Shown piece by piece: positions 47,196-58,447 of a stretch of 64,000 nt of DNA. Numbering within the stretch: position 1 is the stretch's first letter; the number at the start of each line of letters is the position of its first letter. The position numbers and the translations under genes were made by a program. Source of the DNA: JAHEFT01 sp963766195 (lineage in GTDB: Bacteria; Pseudomonadota; Gammaproteobacteria; Xanthomonadales; SZUA-36); contig CAVXYY010000003.1 of assembly GCA_963766195.1 (NCBI GenBank), positions 310,001 to 374,000 on the forward strand. The letters run 5' to 3'. The notes under the pieces were generated by a model. That model ran no database searches, was not told where the DNA came from, and was given only the letters and a program-made list of their open reading frames with translations.

Positions 47196-48180
47196 ATGAA
47201 AGGCAGAATTCCAAAAGTTGTTCTGGCTGTTTTCGTTGTACTGACATTGGGCCTGGCCGTGATAGCACCTGCTAACCTCAGCAACAACGCGCAAGTAGCC
47301 GAAATCAAGGGCGACCTGACTGACTGGCTGGAAGAAAGCGAGTCCAGGGCCAACGCAATCGAGGCCCTTATTCCGGATACCGCGAAACGCATCCGTTGGT
47401 ACCAGGAACGAAGAAACAGCAAAACCCGGTATTCGATCGTCTATCTGCATGGCTTTTCGGCAACCCGGCAGGAAATTGCCCCGGTCGGTGCGATGGTTGC
47501 CGACGCGCTTGGGGCAAACCTGTTTGAAACCCGCCTGGCCGGCCATGGGCAGTTACAGCACGCCCTGGAGGGCGTTCGCGCGGAGGACTGGCTCGATGAT
47601 GCGGCCGAAGCACTTTCGATAGGCGCCCTGATCGGGGATCGGGTCATCCTGATGGGAACATCAACCGGGGCCACGCTGGCGCTCGCGATGGCTGGCCATC
47701 CGTCCTTTCAAGCCGTCAGCACGATCGTTCTTCTGTCACCGAATTTCGCTGTGCAGGACACCAAGGCCGAATTCCTGACCTGGCCGGGCGGGCCGCAACT
47801 GGCCTATATCGTCGCCGGCACAGACCCGCAGCTGGACCGCGCAAAACGAATTACAGGCGCGCTTCTGGTCAACCACGTACCCGATGGATGCCGCGATCGA
47901 AATGATGCGCCTGGTCAAATACGTCCGCGGGAGATTGCCCATGCACCTTGAGCAGTCCGTGCTCACGATCTACTCGCCGGCTGACACCGTTGTCGACGTC
48001 GGCTGGATCATCAGGGGGTTCGAACAACTGGACAGCCCGCGCAAACAACTGGTTGAACTGCCCGGTTCGAACGACGCAAGCAACCATGTCCTGGCCGGCG
48101 ACATCATGGCGCCGGAGAACAACGAACCCGTCAGCGCGCTTATCACTGGCTTCGTTCTGGCAGGCCAGCAGGAAAACTGA
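47196..48180 (+). CDS. Alpha/beta hydrolase (esterase/lipase-like), one frameshift
   Basis: About 328 residues with an N-terminal membrane anchor or signal (VVLAVFVVLTLGLAVIA). Hydrolase elements: YLHGFSATRQE (oxyanion loop), LMGTSTGATLAL (nucleophile Ser), YSPADTVVD (Asp) and SNHVLAGDIMAP (His). The frame changes at about 47878, after VNHVP; the second part from MDAAIEMMRLV to the TGA at 48180 completes the fold. It resembles carboxylesterases acting on small esters. It lies between a TonB receptor and a CocE-like hydrolase, so it may work on the imported compound. Confidence 0.82.
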
Positions 48181-48389
48181 TCAATTGCCGAGCTACCTGA
48201 CGGTGAACGGGGCCGGCCAGTGCCCGGAGTGCCAAACGCCGGCGCAAAAATTTCATTTCAAAAAAGCGGACAAGCGGCTACGATTCAGCAGACAACACAT
48301 GTGCGGTCTTTCTTTGGGTTCAGCGGGACGCCGCACTATTGCGGATAATCGGGGGAATTGTGAGGGCCAACCATCAAAGAATCTACCGG
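48181..48389. other. Short intergenic stretch before CocE-like gene
   Basis: About 200 bases without a supportable gene. In-frame TTG (48339) and GTG (48360) codons offer alternative starts for the next gene. I see nothing else distinctive. Confidence 0.4.
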
Positions 48390-50491
48390 ATGTTTTGCAT
48401 CCACCTGTACGGCTGGAAATGTGCGGCCCTGCTGTTGCTGGCAATGTTGTGCTTTCCGGTGACAGTCATGGCTATCCAGGAGCCTTCCCCCGCGACTTAT
48501 GAAATCGAGGTTCGCCAGGCACGGGTAACGATGCCGGATGGCAAGTCACTGGCGGTGGAGTTATACATGCCCGCCGGCGGCGCGCCGGACGAGCGATTTC
48601 CGGTACTGCTCGAGTACCACCCCTACCGTGTCACGACCTATCGCGGCAGCAGGTACCCTACCTATTCGTATTTCGTACAGCGCGGTTACATCGTGGTGGC
48701 CGCGGACGAACGCGGCAGCGGAAACAGTGAGGGCGTCCTGGGACCCGGCGCGTATTCAGAACAGGCGCTGGCTGACGGCGAAGTCCTGATCGACTGGCTA
48801 TCCAGGCAATCCTGGTCGAATGGAAACGTCGCGATGTTCGGTATTTCCTACAGCGGTTTCATCGCGATCCAGATGGCCATGCGCCAGCCACCGGCGCTGA
48901 AAACCATCCTGGCGATCGACTCCACCGAGTACCTTTACGCCGAGGACTCCTACTTTATCGACGGCATCCTGCACCTGGATTCCTACGAAATGATGATGGA
49001 CGTTGACAACTCACGTCCCGGCGCACCCGGCTACGTGATCGACGAGGCCTATTTTCGCGACCGCTTCGACCAGTCGCCCTACACCATCCTCAACAAACGC
49101 CACCAGCGCGACGGCCCTTACTGGGACCGGGTCTCGCTGAAAGACCGCTATGAAATGATCCGTATACCCAGCTTCCATATCGGCGGCTGGTACGACGGTT
49201 ACCGCAACAGCCTGCCGCGGATGCTCGAGCACCTGGACGCCCCGGTGAAAGCGATCATCGGACCCTGGATTCACACCACACCCGACGACCCTTACCCGGA
49301 ACCCGGGATCGAATGGCGGCACGAAGCGGTGCGCTGGTTTGATCATTGGCTCAAGGGCCGGGATACCGGCATCGTGGATGAACCGGACTTTGCCGTGTAC
49401 GTGCGCAACTGGCATCCGCCGGGCCCCTACCAGGCCGAGGTGCCCGGCGACTGGCGCTGGGAAGAAGGCTGGCCGATCGAGCGCATTCAAGCGGATACTC
49501 TGTACCTGGGCGTCAACCACCAACTGCATGAAGAACCCGTCGCGCCGGCAACACACCTGTTGCGCAACGTGCCCACGAGTGGAATGGAGGCCGGCGGCCC
49601 GAACAGTTGGTGGGGTGAAGTCGCGCACTGACCAGCGGCCCACCGATGCTTTCAGCCTGGTCTACGACAGCGAAGTGCTGTCCGCCGATCTGGAAATCCT
49701 CGGCCGTCCGCAGGCGCACCTGCGGGTTGCGGCGGACGCACCGCAGGGCCAACTGGTTTGTGCGCCTGTCTGACGTCGCACCGGACGGTTCAGTGACCCT
49801 GGTCACCGGCGCCGGGTTCAATGGTACGCACCGTGATTCCGCCCGCGAATCCGGCCGATATTGTACCGGGTGAGATTTTCGACATTGACCCGGAACTGCA
49901 TTTCACCTCCTGGGTTTTTCCCGCCGGACACCGCATCCGGGTTTCGGTCAGCAATGCGCAGTGGCCGATGTTCTGGCCCACCGCCTACCCGCTGATCACG
50001 TCGCTGTACCTGGGTGATCAGAGGAGGTTCCCGCATCGAGTTGCCGGTGGTTCCGTTCGAGCAACGCCCCGCGCCGGCTTTCCTGCCGCCCGCGGCAAAT
50101 CCGGAAGCTCCCGGTTACAGCTCATTTTGATATCGCGGGAACCAGCTCGGGCTACGGTGAGATTTCCGAGGTGTCACGCAACCCGCAAACAGCGGAAACG
50201 GTCATCCGCGCCAACACCGAATACGGCCAGAACCTGCCCTGGGGGATCGAGACCTACAAGGAGCTGATCGAGTACCGCACCTCGGACGCGCATCCCGAAA
50301 ACACCTCGCAGACCGGCAAACACAGTTTCCGGGTAGTGCTCGATGACCGCGAACTGTTGTGGGAAGGCGATACACTGCTGCGCAGCGACCGGGATAACTT
50401 CTACTACGAGTACGTTCGCCGCCTGAGTGAAAACGGCGTCCTGCTGCGTGAGAAAACCTGGAAGGAAACGATTCCCAGGGATTTCCAGTAG
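48390..50491 (+). CDS. CocE/NonD-family X-Pro dipeptidyl-peptidase-like hydrolase, exported (frameshifted)
   Basis: About 700 residues. The likely start is the ATG at 48390, giving a signal peptide (CAALLLLAMLCFPVTVMA). The N-terminal hydrolase domain is intact for over 400 residues: VTMPDGKSLAVELYMP, EYHPYR, VVVAADERGSGNSEG, GISYSGFIAIQMA (Ser in GxSYxG) and IGPWIHTTP (His). The C-terminal jelly-roll continues in other frames (FSLVYDSEVLSADLEILG, NPADIVPGEIFDIDPELHFTS, RVVLDDRELLWEGD) to ETIPRDFQ. Breaks are near 49.62, 49.76, 49.82, 50.03 and 50.15 kb. Substrates of this family range from peptides to ester drugs. Confidence 0.88.
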
Positions 50492-50625
50492 AGGGATTTC
50501 GCTTCCGCCTATGGCGATATTCAAAAAAACTATGTATAGACTTTCTCGGGTTCGGGTTATATTCTCGCATTATTAACTTTTGTGTTAAACCGCCTGCATC
50601 CCGCATGCATCTGATGGAGACAAAG

Positions 50626-53121
50626 ATGTCCCGCGATCAATCCAGCAATTCCTCCCATGAATGGAAACAACGCACGATTGTCAGCGCCATTGCGGCAGCA
50701 CTCACCCCGGCGTGTACCGGCGTTGTTTACGCGCAGGAACAAAGCGAAGCCGATGACAACCGTCTGGAAGAAGTCATCGTTTCAGCGCGCAAACGCGATG
50801 AAAACGTCCAGGACATTCCGCAGTCCATCCAGGCCTTCAGCCAGGGCGACATTGACAAGGTGGGCATCACCAACCTGAAGGACCTTGCCAAATTCGTGCC
50901 GGCGATGACCGTGGTCGGTTCGTCGGCCGGTTTCAACAAGATCATTTTCCGCGGACTGGCGGACTCTTCCCGTCCGTTCATCGCTGATTCGTCAGCCGCG
51001 ATCTACCTCGATGAACAACCGCTGACGACCGGCGCCCAGTCGCCGGAAATACGCCCCTATGACCTGGCGCGCATTGAAACACTGGCCGGGCCCCAGGGCA
51101 CGCTTTACGGCGCCAGTTCCCAGTCCGGAACGGTGCGGTACATCGTCAACAAGCCGGATCACCAGCCAGTTCGACGGGTAATGTCGGCGGCGGCTTGAGC
51201 TACGTCCACAGCGGCGAAACCGGCTGGGATGCCGATGCGATGATGAATATCCCGCTGATCGAGGACAAGCTGGCGATTCGCCTGGTTGCTTTCGGCGGCG
51301 AGGACCCCGGTTATCATCGACAATGTCTTCGGTTATACGCCCCGGACGGATCGACCCGGAAACCGGCGAATACATCCAGGGCAGCAAGACCAACGAGGAC
51401 CATCGTCAAGAACAACATCAACAGCACGACCTGCAAAGGCGCGCGCGTCGCGATCAAATGGCAGGTCAATGAGAACTGGGCGGTTACCGGTATCTATAAC
51501 TACAGCGACTCCCGGGTCAATGGTTACAACGACTATGACCCGACCACCGGCGACCTGAAGACCATCAAGTTTCACAAGGAAAGCTGGGACGACAACTGGA
51601 ACAACTTCCAGCTGACCCTCGATGGCGATCTCAACGGCGTGTTGATGACCTCGTCGACGTCCTATTTCGAACGCGACACGGCCTATCGTTTTCGACGGCA
51701 CCAGCGGCGTGGCCTACTACCACTCGGTACTCGGTGCTTACGGATACGGCACCTGCGGCGAGAACCCCTATTACGCCGCGTATAACATTTATGATTTTTC
51801 GACGGCCTGCGCGCTGAACGGCGTGGGATACGACGTCGACGACGCCGACCCCACCGGCTTTTGGCAACAACGTCCAAAGGGATACGCGCTGGACCCACGA
51901 AACGCGTTTTACCGGCAATACGGGCCGCTGGTTCTGGACGGCCGGGCTTGTTTTACCAGCAGGCCAAGCAGCACTGGGCCTTCGACACGTCTTATTGACG
52001 ATTACATGGAGACCGAGTCCTGGGCTGCCTACAACACGATTTACGGGCCGCTGGATCCGACCGATGTCCGCTGGTCCTCCGATGAGCGCAACAAGCGCAC
52101 CGACTGGGCCGTTTTCGGCGAAGCCACCGTGGACCTCAGCGACAAGTGGAAGATGCTGATTGGCCTGCGCTGGTACGATGTGAAAATCGACCGGACCTAC
52201 ACCCTGAAAGTACCGGCTACCGGGCCCGCGGATATCAGCACGCCCTCAGGCAGCGACAGCGGATTTCTGCCAAAATTCGGCTTCCAGTATTTCTTCGAAG
52301 ATGACCGGATGGTCTACGCGCTCTACTCGGAGGGCTTTCGCACCGGCGGCATCAACCGCGCACGCGGCAACCCGACCCTGCCGATCGAATACGGGCCGGA
52401 TCTTCTGAACAACTACGAAGCCGGCCTGAAATCCCAATGGATGAACGGCAAGCTGCAGTTCAACCTGATCGGTTACCACCAGGTCTGGAAAGACATGCAG
52501 ATCGAACTGACTGACCCCAGCTACAATTACGGCGAACCGTTTCAGACGGTTATCGCCAACGTGGGCGACGCGATCGTCGACGGTTTCGACCTGGAGATTT
52601 TTTACCAGGCTTCCGACCACGTGCAACTGGGCTGGGTGAGCACCTACCTGTTCAACGCCAAGATCAAGGACGACATCCAGGTTTTCGACGATCGTGACCC
52701 TGACGACCTGGCGCTGGATTTCCCCGGAGGCACCCGGCTGCCGCTGACCGCGGACCTGAATTTCTCCGCCTTCGCCGAATACGACTGGCAGACCAGCATG
52801 ATGGATGGCTGCGCAAGCCTACGTGCGCCTGCAGACCAGCTACACCGGTGATTCATACAACCGCCTGCTCGATAATGACGACGATCCGGACGGCACCGGC
52901 TACGGCGGCCGCGTCAAGCAACCGCATTACAACACCTGGGATTTGCGCACCGGTATGAGCAACAGCGACTGGGAAGTCAGCGCTCTTCCTGGACAATATG
53001 TTCGACAAGCGCGGGCTGTCATTACATCGACACCAATGCCGACTGGTTCTGGGGCCGTCAAAACTACGTCGTCATTCAGCCGAGGACCATTGGAGTCCGT
53101 ATAAAGCGCTATTTCAACTAA
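50626..53121 (+). CDS. TonB-dependent receptor (frameshifted)
   Basis: About 830 residues. The start ATG at 50626 follows TGGAGACAAAG. Plug: EEVIVSARKRDENVQDIPQSIQAF, KIIFRGLADSSRPF, RIETLAGPQGTLYGASSQSGTVRYI. Barrel segments in further frames: YFFEDDRMVYALYSEGFRTGG, LLNNYEAGLKSQW and, at the end, RTIGVRIKRYFN with terminal aromatic residue and TAA at 53119-53121. Breaks are near 51.18, 51.31, 51.40, 51.69, 51.95, 52.80 and 53.0 kb. This type carries larger organic ligands. It follows the CocE-like hydrolase gene; 134 AT-richer bases before it probably hold its promoter. Confidence 0.88.
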
Positions 53122-53123
53122 AT

Positions 53124-53246
53124 GTTGGAGCGGCCATGGCCGCGATTCAGCAGTGACATGCCGGAATATCGCGGGCGCATACGGCATTCCGACGCGCTTC
53201 TCGGCTTCGCCGAAACCGCGCCTCATGAATGCCGCTCCTACAACTC
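53124..53246. repeat. REP-like inverted pair between convergent genes
   Basis: One arm reads GTTGGAGCGGCCATGGCCGC (53123-53142), a small palindrome by itself. The opposite arm, GCCGCTCCTACAAC at 53231-53244, is in inverse orientation. The GTAGGAGCGGC core is that of REP/BIME elements common in gammaproteobacterial genomes. The stop codon TAG of the TPR-sulfotransferase gene lies inside the second arm. Confidence 0.65.
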
Positions 53247-55226
53247 GTCCCAGCCCTGCAGTTCGTCTCCAAGCGCTTCAATCAGGGGCTGCAACTCCGA
53301 CCGGAAGTTGCGCCAGTGGTTGATCGACGTGTCATAAATGGGCTGGCGCACCTGTTCTGAACTGGCGGTGCGAACCGCGCGCTCGGTTTCATAAAAACGC
53401 AGGCAGGCATCTTCCCAGGGCAAGCCGCAATGCTCCAGCAGCCGCCGCGTCTGGCCCTTCCTGGTCGCGCACCATGTCCTCGTAGCGAACTTCGAGCACG
53501 CGGCCCGGCAGCACTTCTTCCCAGTGGCGCATCATGCCCCGGTATTCACGATAGAATTCGCCGAGTTCAAACAGGTCGTAGCTGAACGTCTGGCCATGGG
53601 CAAAATGTTGTTTGAAGCTGCCAAAACAACTGTCGAGCGGGTGACGCCGGGCGTCAATGATGATCGCGCCCGGCAGCATCAGGTGAATCAGGCCGATGCT
53701 GGAAAAATTGTTCGGCATCTTGTCGGTGAAATAAGGCAGCCCGCTGCGGTGACGGCGGGTTCGCTCCAGGTAGCTGTCCCCGAGCTTGCGCAAGGCTTCG
53801 GTATCCAGCTTCTGCAAGGCTTCCGGATAGGATTCGCCGGGGACACGTGACGCCAGGCTGCCGATGACCCGGCCCACGTCCGGCAACTCGGCGGTTCCTT
53901 CAACCTGGCTGTGACTGGCGAGGATCTGTTCGATCAGCGTGGAACCGGAGCGCGGCAGGCCGACGATAAAGATCGGCGTCGGATCGGTACGTCCCTGGAC
54001 GCTGCGCTCAGAAATGAATTCGGCCGTGAAAACCTTGCGGATACGCTCGTGCAGCACCGTCGTATCGACCGGGTCGTAGAATATATTGGCGCGGTTGATC
54101 TCGCAGGCTTCCGCATAGCAGGCAAATGCCTCGCCGTATCTGCCCTGGTCTTCCCGCACCTTGCCCAGCGTGAACAGGAAATGCACCCGTTCGTCTTCGT
54201 TCAGAGAATCGCTTTCCAGGCGCTTTTCAATCTCGGCAATTTCCGGTTCGCTGAAACGGAAGGTCTTCAGGTTGGCCAGGCTCCAGTACACTTCGCCAAA
54301 ATTGGGTTGTTGCTCGATCGCCGCACGGTACGCCGCGATGCCTTCTTCCTGGCGGCCCAGGGTCTTGAGCAGGTGCCCCATGCCGACCCAGGCGGCCGGG
54401 TAGTAGGCGCGCAGTTCCAGGGTTCGGCGGTACGCGGTGAGCGCCTCTTCGTGGCGGGGGGCAATGGCCAGCATGCTGGCGTGCAGGTACATCGCGTTGG
54501 CGCTGCGCGGGACTGCGGGCAACGGCTTCGCTGGTGCAGGCCACCGCGTCGATCAGCCGGTCCTGCTGCTTGTAAACCCGGGCCAGGTCGAGTCGCGCAT
54601 CTTCAAAATCCGGCGCCTGTTTCAGCACGCGAAGCAGCAGCCTTTCGGCCTGTCCCCAGCGCTCGGCGACGCCCGCCACCTTGGCCAGCAGGCGCAATGC
54701 GTTCACGTCGTCAGGATTTTTCGCCAGCAGTTCGCGGCAAACCTGTTCGCATTCGCGCGCCCTTCCTTCGCGCAGGTGTTCGCCGGCCTCTGCGAGCAGG
54801 CGCCGGTCGGGGGCAAGACCGAAAGCCTCCTCGTAAACGGTGTCTGCTTCTTCCCCTTTGCCGGCCATCGCCAGCGCATGCGCCAGTTTCATTCGAACTG
54901 AATCGGAGTGTGGCTCGAGTTTCGCGGCCTGCTGCAAATGCTCGACTGCCTCGTCGAAACGGCCGGTCAGGGCCAGCGCCTGGCCGATAATTCTCGCGCG
55001 CCCGGGGAAACCGCGGGGCGAGTTCTACCGCGCGCTGCAGTGGCGCCAGCGCTTCGCGTGGCTGCCTGCAGTCCAGCAGTGTCACGCCATGCAGGGTGAG
55101 CAGGTCGACATTGTCCGGCGCGGCTTCCAGGGATTTCCGGCACCATTCCGAAGCCGCCTGCGAATCACCCGAATGGTAAAGCTTCATCGCGTGCTCAAAA
55201 TTTTGCCTGGTGGTGAGAATATTCAT
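53238..55226 (-). CDS. TPR-repeat sulfotransferase (frameshifted)
   Basis: About 662 residues. The N-terminal half is a row of TPRs (FEHAMKLYHSGDSQAASEWC, LLTLHGVTLLDCRQPREALA, EALTAYRRTLELRAYYPAAW). The C-terminal half is a P-loop-like sulfotransferase with the PAPS loop IFIVGLPRSGSTLIEQILAS and the second site IIDARRHPLDSCFGSF. The end is LQPLIEALGDELQGWDEL. Breaks lie near 54.96, 54.52 and 53.45 kb. TPR-sulfotransferases are frequent in marine proteobacteria and probably modify peptides or glycans; the acceptor is unknown. It is convergent with the TonB receptor gene. Confidence 0.88.
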
Positions 55227-55287
55227 TAGGGCGTTCTGGGAGTAAGGGCTTATTCAACAAAAGGGCAACAGGGTGCGTCCAGGATGA

Positions 55288-56409
55288 TCAGGTGTCAAGC
55301 AATAGCCGCTCCCGCACCCATTGCTCGAACTCGAACACGTAATTTTCGCGTTCCAGCAACACGCCACGTTCATGCCGTCCGCAACGCAGGCCCTGCTGGT
55401 TCAGTTCGCAGGCCCGTGCGTCCTCCCTCACTACCTGGCTGGCGAATGCGGCCAGGCGTTCGATGTCCAGTTTCGGGTGGTCTACGACGTCCCGGTGCAC
55501 GTACCAGTCCACGGTCAGTTCGGTTTCCTCGGCGCCGATCGGCATGACCCGGACCGTGCGCACATAGTCCACGTGGGCCACCAGGAACAGGGTCGGGACA
55601 AAAGTGGCAAACGTCATGCCGGCTTCCTTCTCCTTTTCCCCGAGTCCCTCGAACCAGGGCAAGTCTGTCGCGCCGTCGGCCGACCAGGTCACCGCACCGG
55701 TTTTCAGCATGGCGTGCGGGCGCTCCGGGTCGGGTTTCATTCCGGCATCCTGGAGATCCATCCAGCCCGTGCTGTAGACCGGCACCAGTTGGCATAGATC
55801 CGGATGCACACCGGGGCAGTGATAGCACTCCAGGTAGTTTTCCCAGAATATTTTCCAGTTGCAGGCCACGCGGTGACTTTCCCGGTGCACCCGGCGTAAA
55901 TCTTCCAGCGGCCAGGCCGATACGTTTTCCGCTTCGGCCCCAAGCGCATCTTCCAGCGGTAAAGCATCAGCATCAAGATTGACAAAAACGAAACCGCGCC
56001 AGACCTGCAAGGCGACCCGGTAAAGTGGAAAATCCTCCGTTTTTATTCCGTCCGACGCGGTGGTGCGCGGTGCATTCCGCAGTTCGCCATTCAGCGAGTA
56101 ACTCCATGCGTGGTAGGGACAAACGATTCGCCCGTTCCGGAAAGAGCCCGAATCTGTTTCACACAGCACCGAACCCCGGTGCCGGCAGGTGTTGTGGAAA
56201 GCCTGCAACGCGCCATCCTCTGACCGGGTGACGATGACCTGCTGGTCGCCGATCCGCACACGATGGAAATCACCGCTTGCCGGCCAGTCTTCCTCGCGCC
56301 CCAGGCACAGCCATTCCCGGTACCAGATTGACTTGAGCTCGGCGAGAAATTGCTGCGGGTCGTAGAACCAGTTCGCAGGCAGGGTTTCCCGGTAGCTTCT
56401 TTCAGTCAT
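55288..56409 (-). CDS. Rieske non-heme iron aromatic-ring oxygenase, alpha subunit type
   Basis: 373 residues from the ATG at 56409; the longer frame to 56478 overlaps the phosphatase gene and is not family-like. Rieske cluster ligands are C75 and H77 in NTCRHRGS and C97 and H100 in VCPYHAW. The catalytic iron site lies in NWKIFWENYLECYHCPGVH (two His), as in ring-hydroxylating and choline/carnitine-type monooxygenases. No beta subunit or ferredoxin reductase is nearby, so a homotrimeric demethylase or monooxygenase is likely. It starts seven bases after the phosphatase stop, in an operon with PAP2 and OYE genes. Confidence 0.9.
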   Translation of the reverse strand: MTERSYRETLPANWFYDPQQFLAELKSIWYREWLCLGREEDWPASGDFHRVRIGDQQVIVTRSEDGALQAFHNTCRHRGSVLCETDSGSFRNGRIVCPYHAWSYSLNGELRNAPRTTASDGIKTEDFPLYRVALQVWRGFVFVNLDADALPLEDALGAEAENVSAWPLEDLRRVHRESHRVACNWKIFWENYLECYHCPGVHPDLCQLVPVYSTGWMDLQDAGMKPDPERPHAMLKTGAVTWSADGATDLPWFEGLGEKEKEAGMTFATFVPTLFLVAHVDYVRTVRVMPIGAEETELTVDWYVHRDVVDHPKLDIERLAAFASQVVREDARACELNQQGLRCGRHERGVLLERENYVFEFEQWVRERLLLDT

Positions 56410-56416
56410 CCTGGCG

Positions 56417-56994
56417 CTACCACTGCTTGCTGATGCCGACGCCGTAGAATCCGTTGTCGACCAGCGGCGTGACGACAAAACCCTTGTAAGGCTTGGTGAA
56501 AATCAGGCTGGCTGGCAATCCCTATGGCGGCGCCCGCCAGCACGTCAACGGTATAGTGGTTATCCGATTCCACCCGGCTCCAGGCGACAAAAGTCGCGCC
56601 CAGGTACGCCGGGATGCCGTATTTCATTCCGTATCGTTTGCCGATGAACGCCGCACCCTGGAACGCAACCGACGTGTGGCCCGAGGGAAACGACTCGTTA
56701 TCCGAGCCGTCGGGCCGGGTCTTGCTGACCGTGGCTTTGAGGGCATAGGTGACCGCCAGGTTGCTGAAAAACGACTTGTAAAACTGCGACCGTCCTTCCG
56801 GGTCGTGCAGGTAGAAAGTCGTGCCATAGGCCACGGCCGGAATCAGTGTGCGAATGATGCTCCCGGCATTTTCCACGCTGTCCGAGGCTACGGCGCCCTG
56901 GCAGGGCGCGCACAATGCGCACACCAATATTGCGCAGGACCATAGAACGCCGGCCTTGGTGCAAAACCGGTAATCCCTGCCGTTGCCTGATCAT
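56417..56994 (-). CDS. PAP2-family phosphatase, exported (frameshifted)
   Basis: About 192 residues. GAGGAGCTGAAA before the ATG at 56994 marks the start, and the signal peptide (VLWSCAILVCALCAPCQG) is in the following frame, so one break lies near 56.97 kb. The catalytic motifs are KTRPDGSDNESFPSGHTSVAF (KxxxxxxRP-like and PSGH) and SRVESDNHYTVDVLAGA (SRxxxxxHxxxD). A second break near 56.505 kb (one extra C in AGCCAGC) restores SLIFTKPYKGF...GVGISKQW and a TAG at 56419-56417. It dephosphorylates lipid or isoprenoid phosphates at the membrane. Confidence 0.85.
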
Positions 56995-57008
56995 TTTCAG
57001 CTCCTCGA

Positions 57009-58349
57009 TCAGCGGCGGTTTGCCGCCAGCCAGGCTTTTCGCTCTTTCATCCATTCAATTTCCCGGTTTTGCAATGCCAGCAAACGCGCAAGCGGATGGC
57101 GTTCCGGATCGTTTTCCTGGCCTTCGCCCATCAGTACGATCTGGTCGTAGTACCAGGCCATCACGCCGAACGTGGCGGCCAGCTTGATCAGTTTGAGCGG
57201 GCTATGGATGCCGAAGAAACTTGCGGGACTGCCCAACTCGTTTTCAAACCGGGGCAGGTCAACCCCGTCCTGCAGCAGCTTCTTCACGCAGTGAGGATCG
57301 CCGCACATCGGCCGCCCGACGCCCATCGCGCTGATACCATCCTGCGTGATGGCATCGGCCATACCCATTGCCGTGCGAAATCCCCCGGTGACCATCAGCA
57401 AGGCTTCGGCCTCCTGTGCCAGCTCAGCGGCAAATGCCAGAAAATAGGCTTCTCTTTCCCGGGTACTGGCGCGCACCTTGATTTCCTCGGCTGGCTTAAT
57501 TCCTTCGAACTGGAGCATTTTTGGCTGCTCGTAGGTTCCGCCGGAAATTTCGACCAGGTCGACGCCGTCTTCCCCCAGCCAGGTCACCACCTGGCGCGCG
57601 TCATCCGGACCAAAGCCACCTTTTTGAAAATCAGAGCTGTTGAGTTTGACCGAAATGGCGAAATCACTGCCCGTTTCGGCCCGGACAGCCGCCACGACGG
57701 CGCGCAGCAAGCGGGCCCGGTTCTCCAGGCTGCCGCCCCATTCATCATCCCGGTGGTTGGCGGCAGGGCTCAGAAACTGGGAAATCAGGTACCCGTGTGC
57801 GGCATGGATCTGGACACCGCTGAAACCGCATTCCCTGGCCACCCGGGCGGCGGTTGCGAATCGCCCGACAAGCTCCGGTATTTCACCGGCGGATAATGGA
57901 GTGGGTTTTGCGAACTGGCCGCCCGGCACGCCGAGCTTGACGTCAGAAGCCGACTTTGGGTGGGGATTCACACGTTTCTGGGTCTGGCGCCCCGGGTGAG
58001 ACAGCTGCATCCACATCTGGCAGCCACCGGTGCTCCCGGCTTCCGCCCAGGCCCTGAATGCCGCGCGCTCATCATCGCCTGGCGGGTGGTCAAGGATGAC
58101 ATTACCCGGTCTCTCCAGGTGGCTGCCGTCGATCATGACGTTTCCCGTGATCGACACTGCAACGCCACCCTCGGCCCAGGTCCGGTAAAGCCGGGCATGC
58201 CTTTCGTTGGGTAATCCATCAGGGCCGGCAAGCCCTTCCGTCATCGCGGCCTTGACCAGGCGGTTTTTAAGCACCTGTCCGCAAGGCAGGACCAGCGGTT
58301 CATTCAGAATATCCAGATTGCCGGTTTTCATTGGCTCGGGGCACATCAC
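57009..58349 (-). CDS. Old Yellow Enzyme-family NADH:flavin oxidoreductase
   Basis: A 446-residue TIM-barrel flavoprotein. Visible are LKNRLVKAAMTEGLAGPDG (FMN loop), QMWMQLSHPGRQ, GFSGVQIHAAHGYLISQFLSP (substrate His pair), NHRDDEWGGSLENRARLL, DLVEISGGTYE and ISAMGVGRPM (FMN phosphate). It lacks the C-terminal Fe-S/Rossmann domains of DCR-type enzymes. A C-terminal extension of ~80 residues includes a hydrophobic stretch (LIKLAATFGVMAWYYDQIVL). It reduces activated C=C bonds with NAD(P)H. It heads the OYE-PAP2-Rieske unit. Start at 58349; in-frame Met seven residues later is an alternative. Confidence 0.92.
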   Translation of the reverse strand: MMCPEPMKTGNLDILNEPLVLPCGQVLKNRLVKAAMTEGLAGPDGLPNERHARLYRTWAEGGVAVSITGNVMIDGSHLERPGNVILDHPPGDDERAAFRAWAEAGSTGGCQMWMQLSHPGRQTQKRVNPHPKSASDVKLGVPGGQFAKPTPLSAGEIPELVGRFATAARVARECGFSGVQIHAAHGYLISQFLSPAANHRDDEWGGSLENRARLLRAVVAAVRAETGSDFAISVKLNSSDFQKGGFGPDDARQVVTWLGEDGVDLVEISGGTYEQPKMLQFEGIKPAEEIKVRASTREREAYFLAFAAELAQEAEALLMVTGGFRTAMGMADAITQDGISAMGVGRPMCGDPHCVKKLLQDGVDLPRFENELGSPASFFGIHSPLKLIKLAATFGVMAWYYDQIVLMGEGQENDPERHPLARLLALQNREIEWMKERKAWLAANRR

Positions 58350-58447
58350 GCATTGAAACTCTTTAAACGGTGTCTTGGATATTTATACTCCCACCGCAGT
58401 TTCGAAGCGAGCAGCCCGTCAGCGCCTCATACAGGCCAGGCTTGATC

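Noticed and set aside
53911..54990. 359-residue open frame on the plus strand
   Set aside because: Antisense to the TPR-sulfotransferase; Arg/Pro-rich without motifs, so a shadow of a GC-rich gene.
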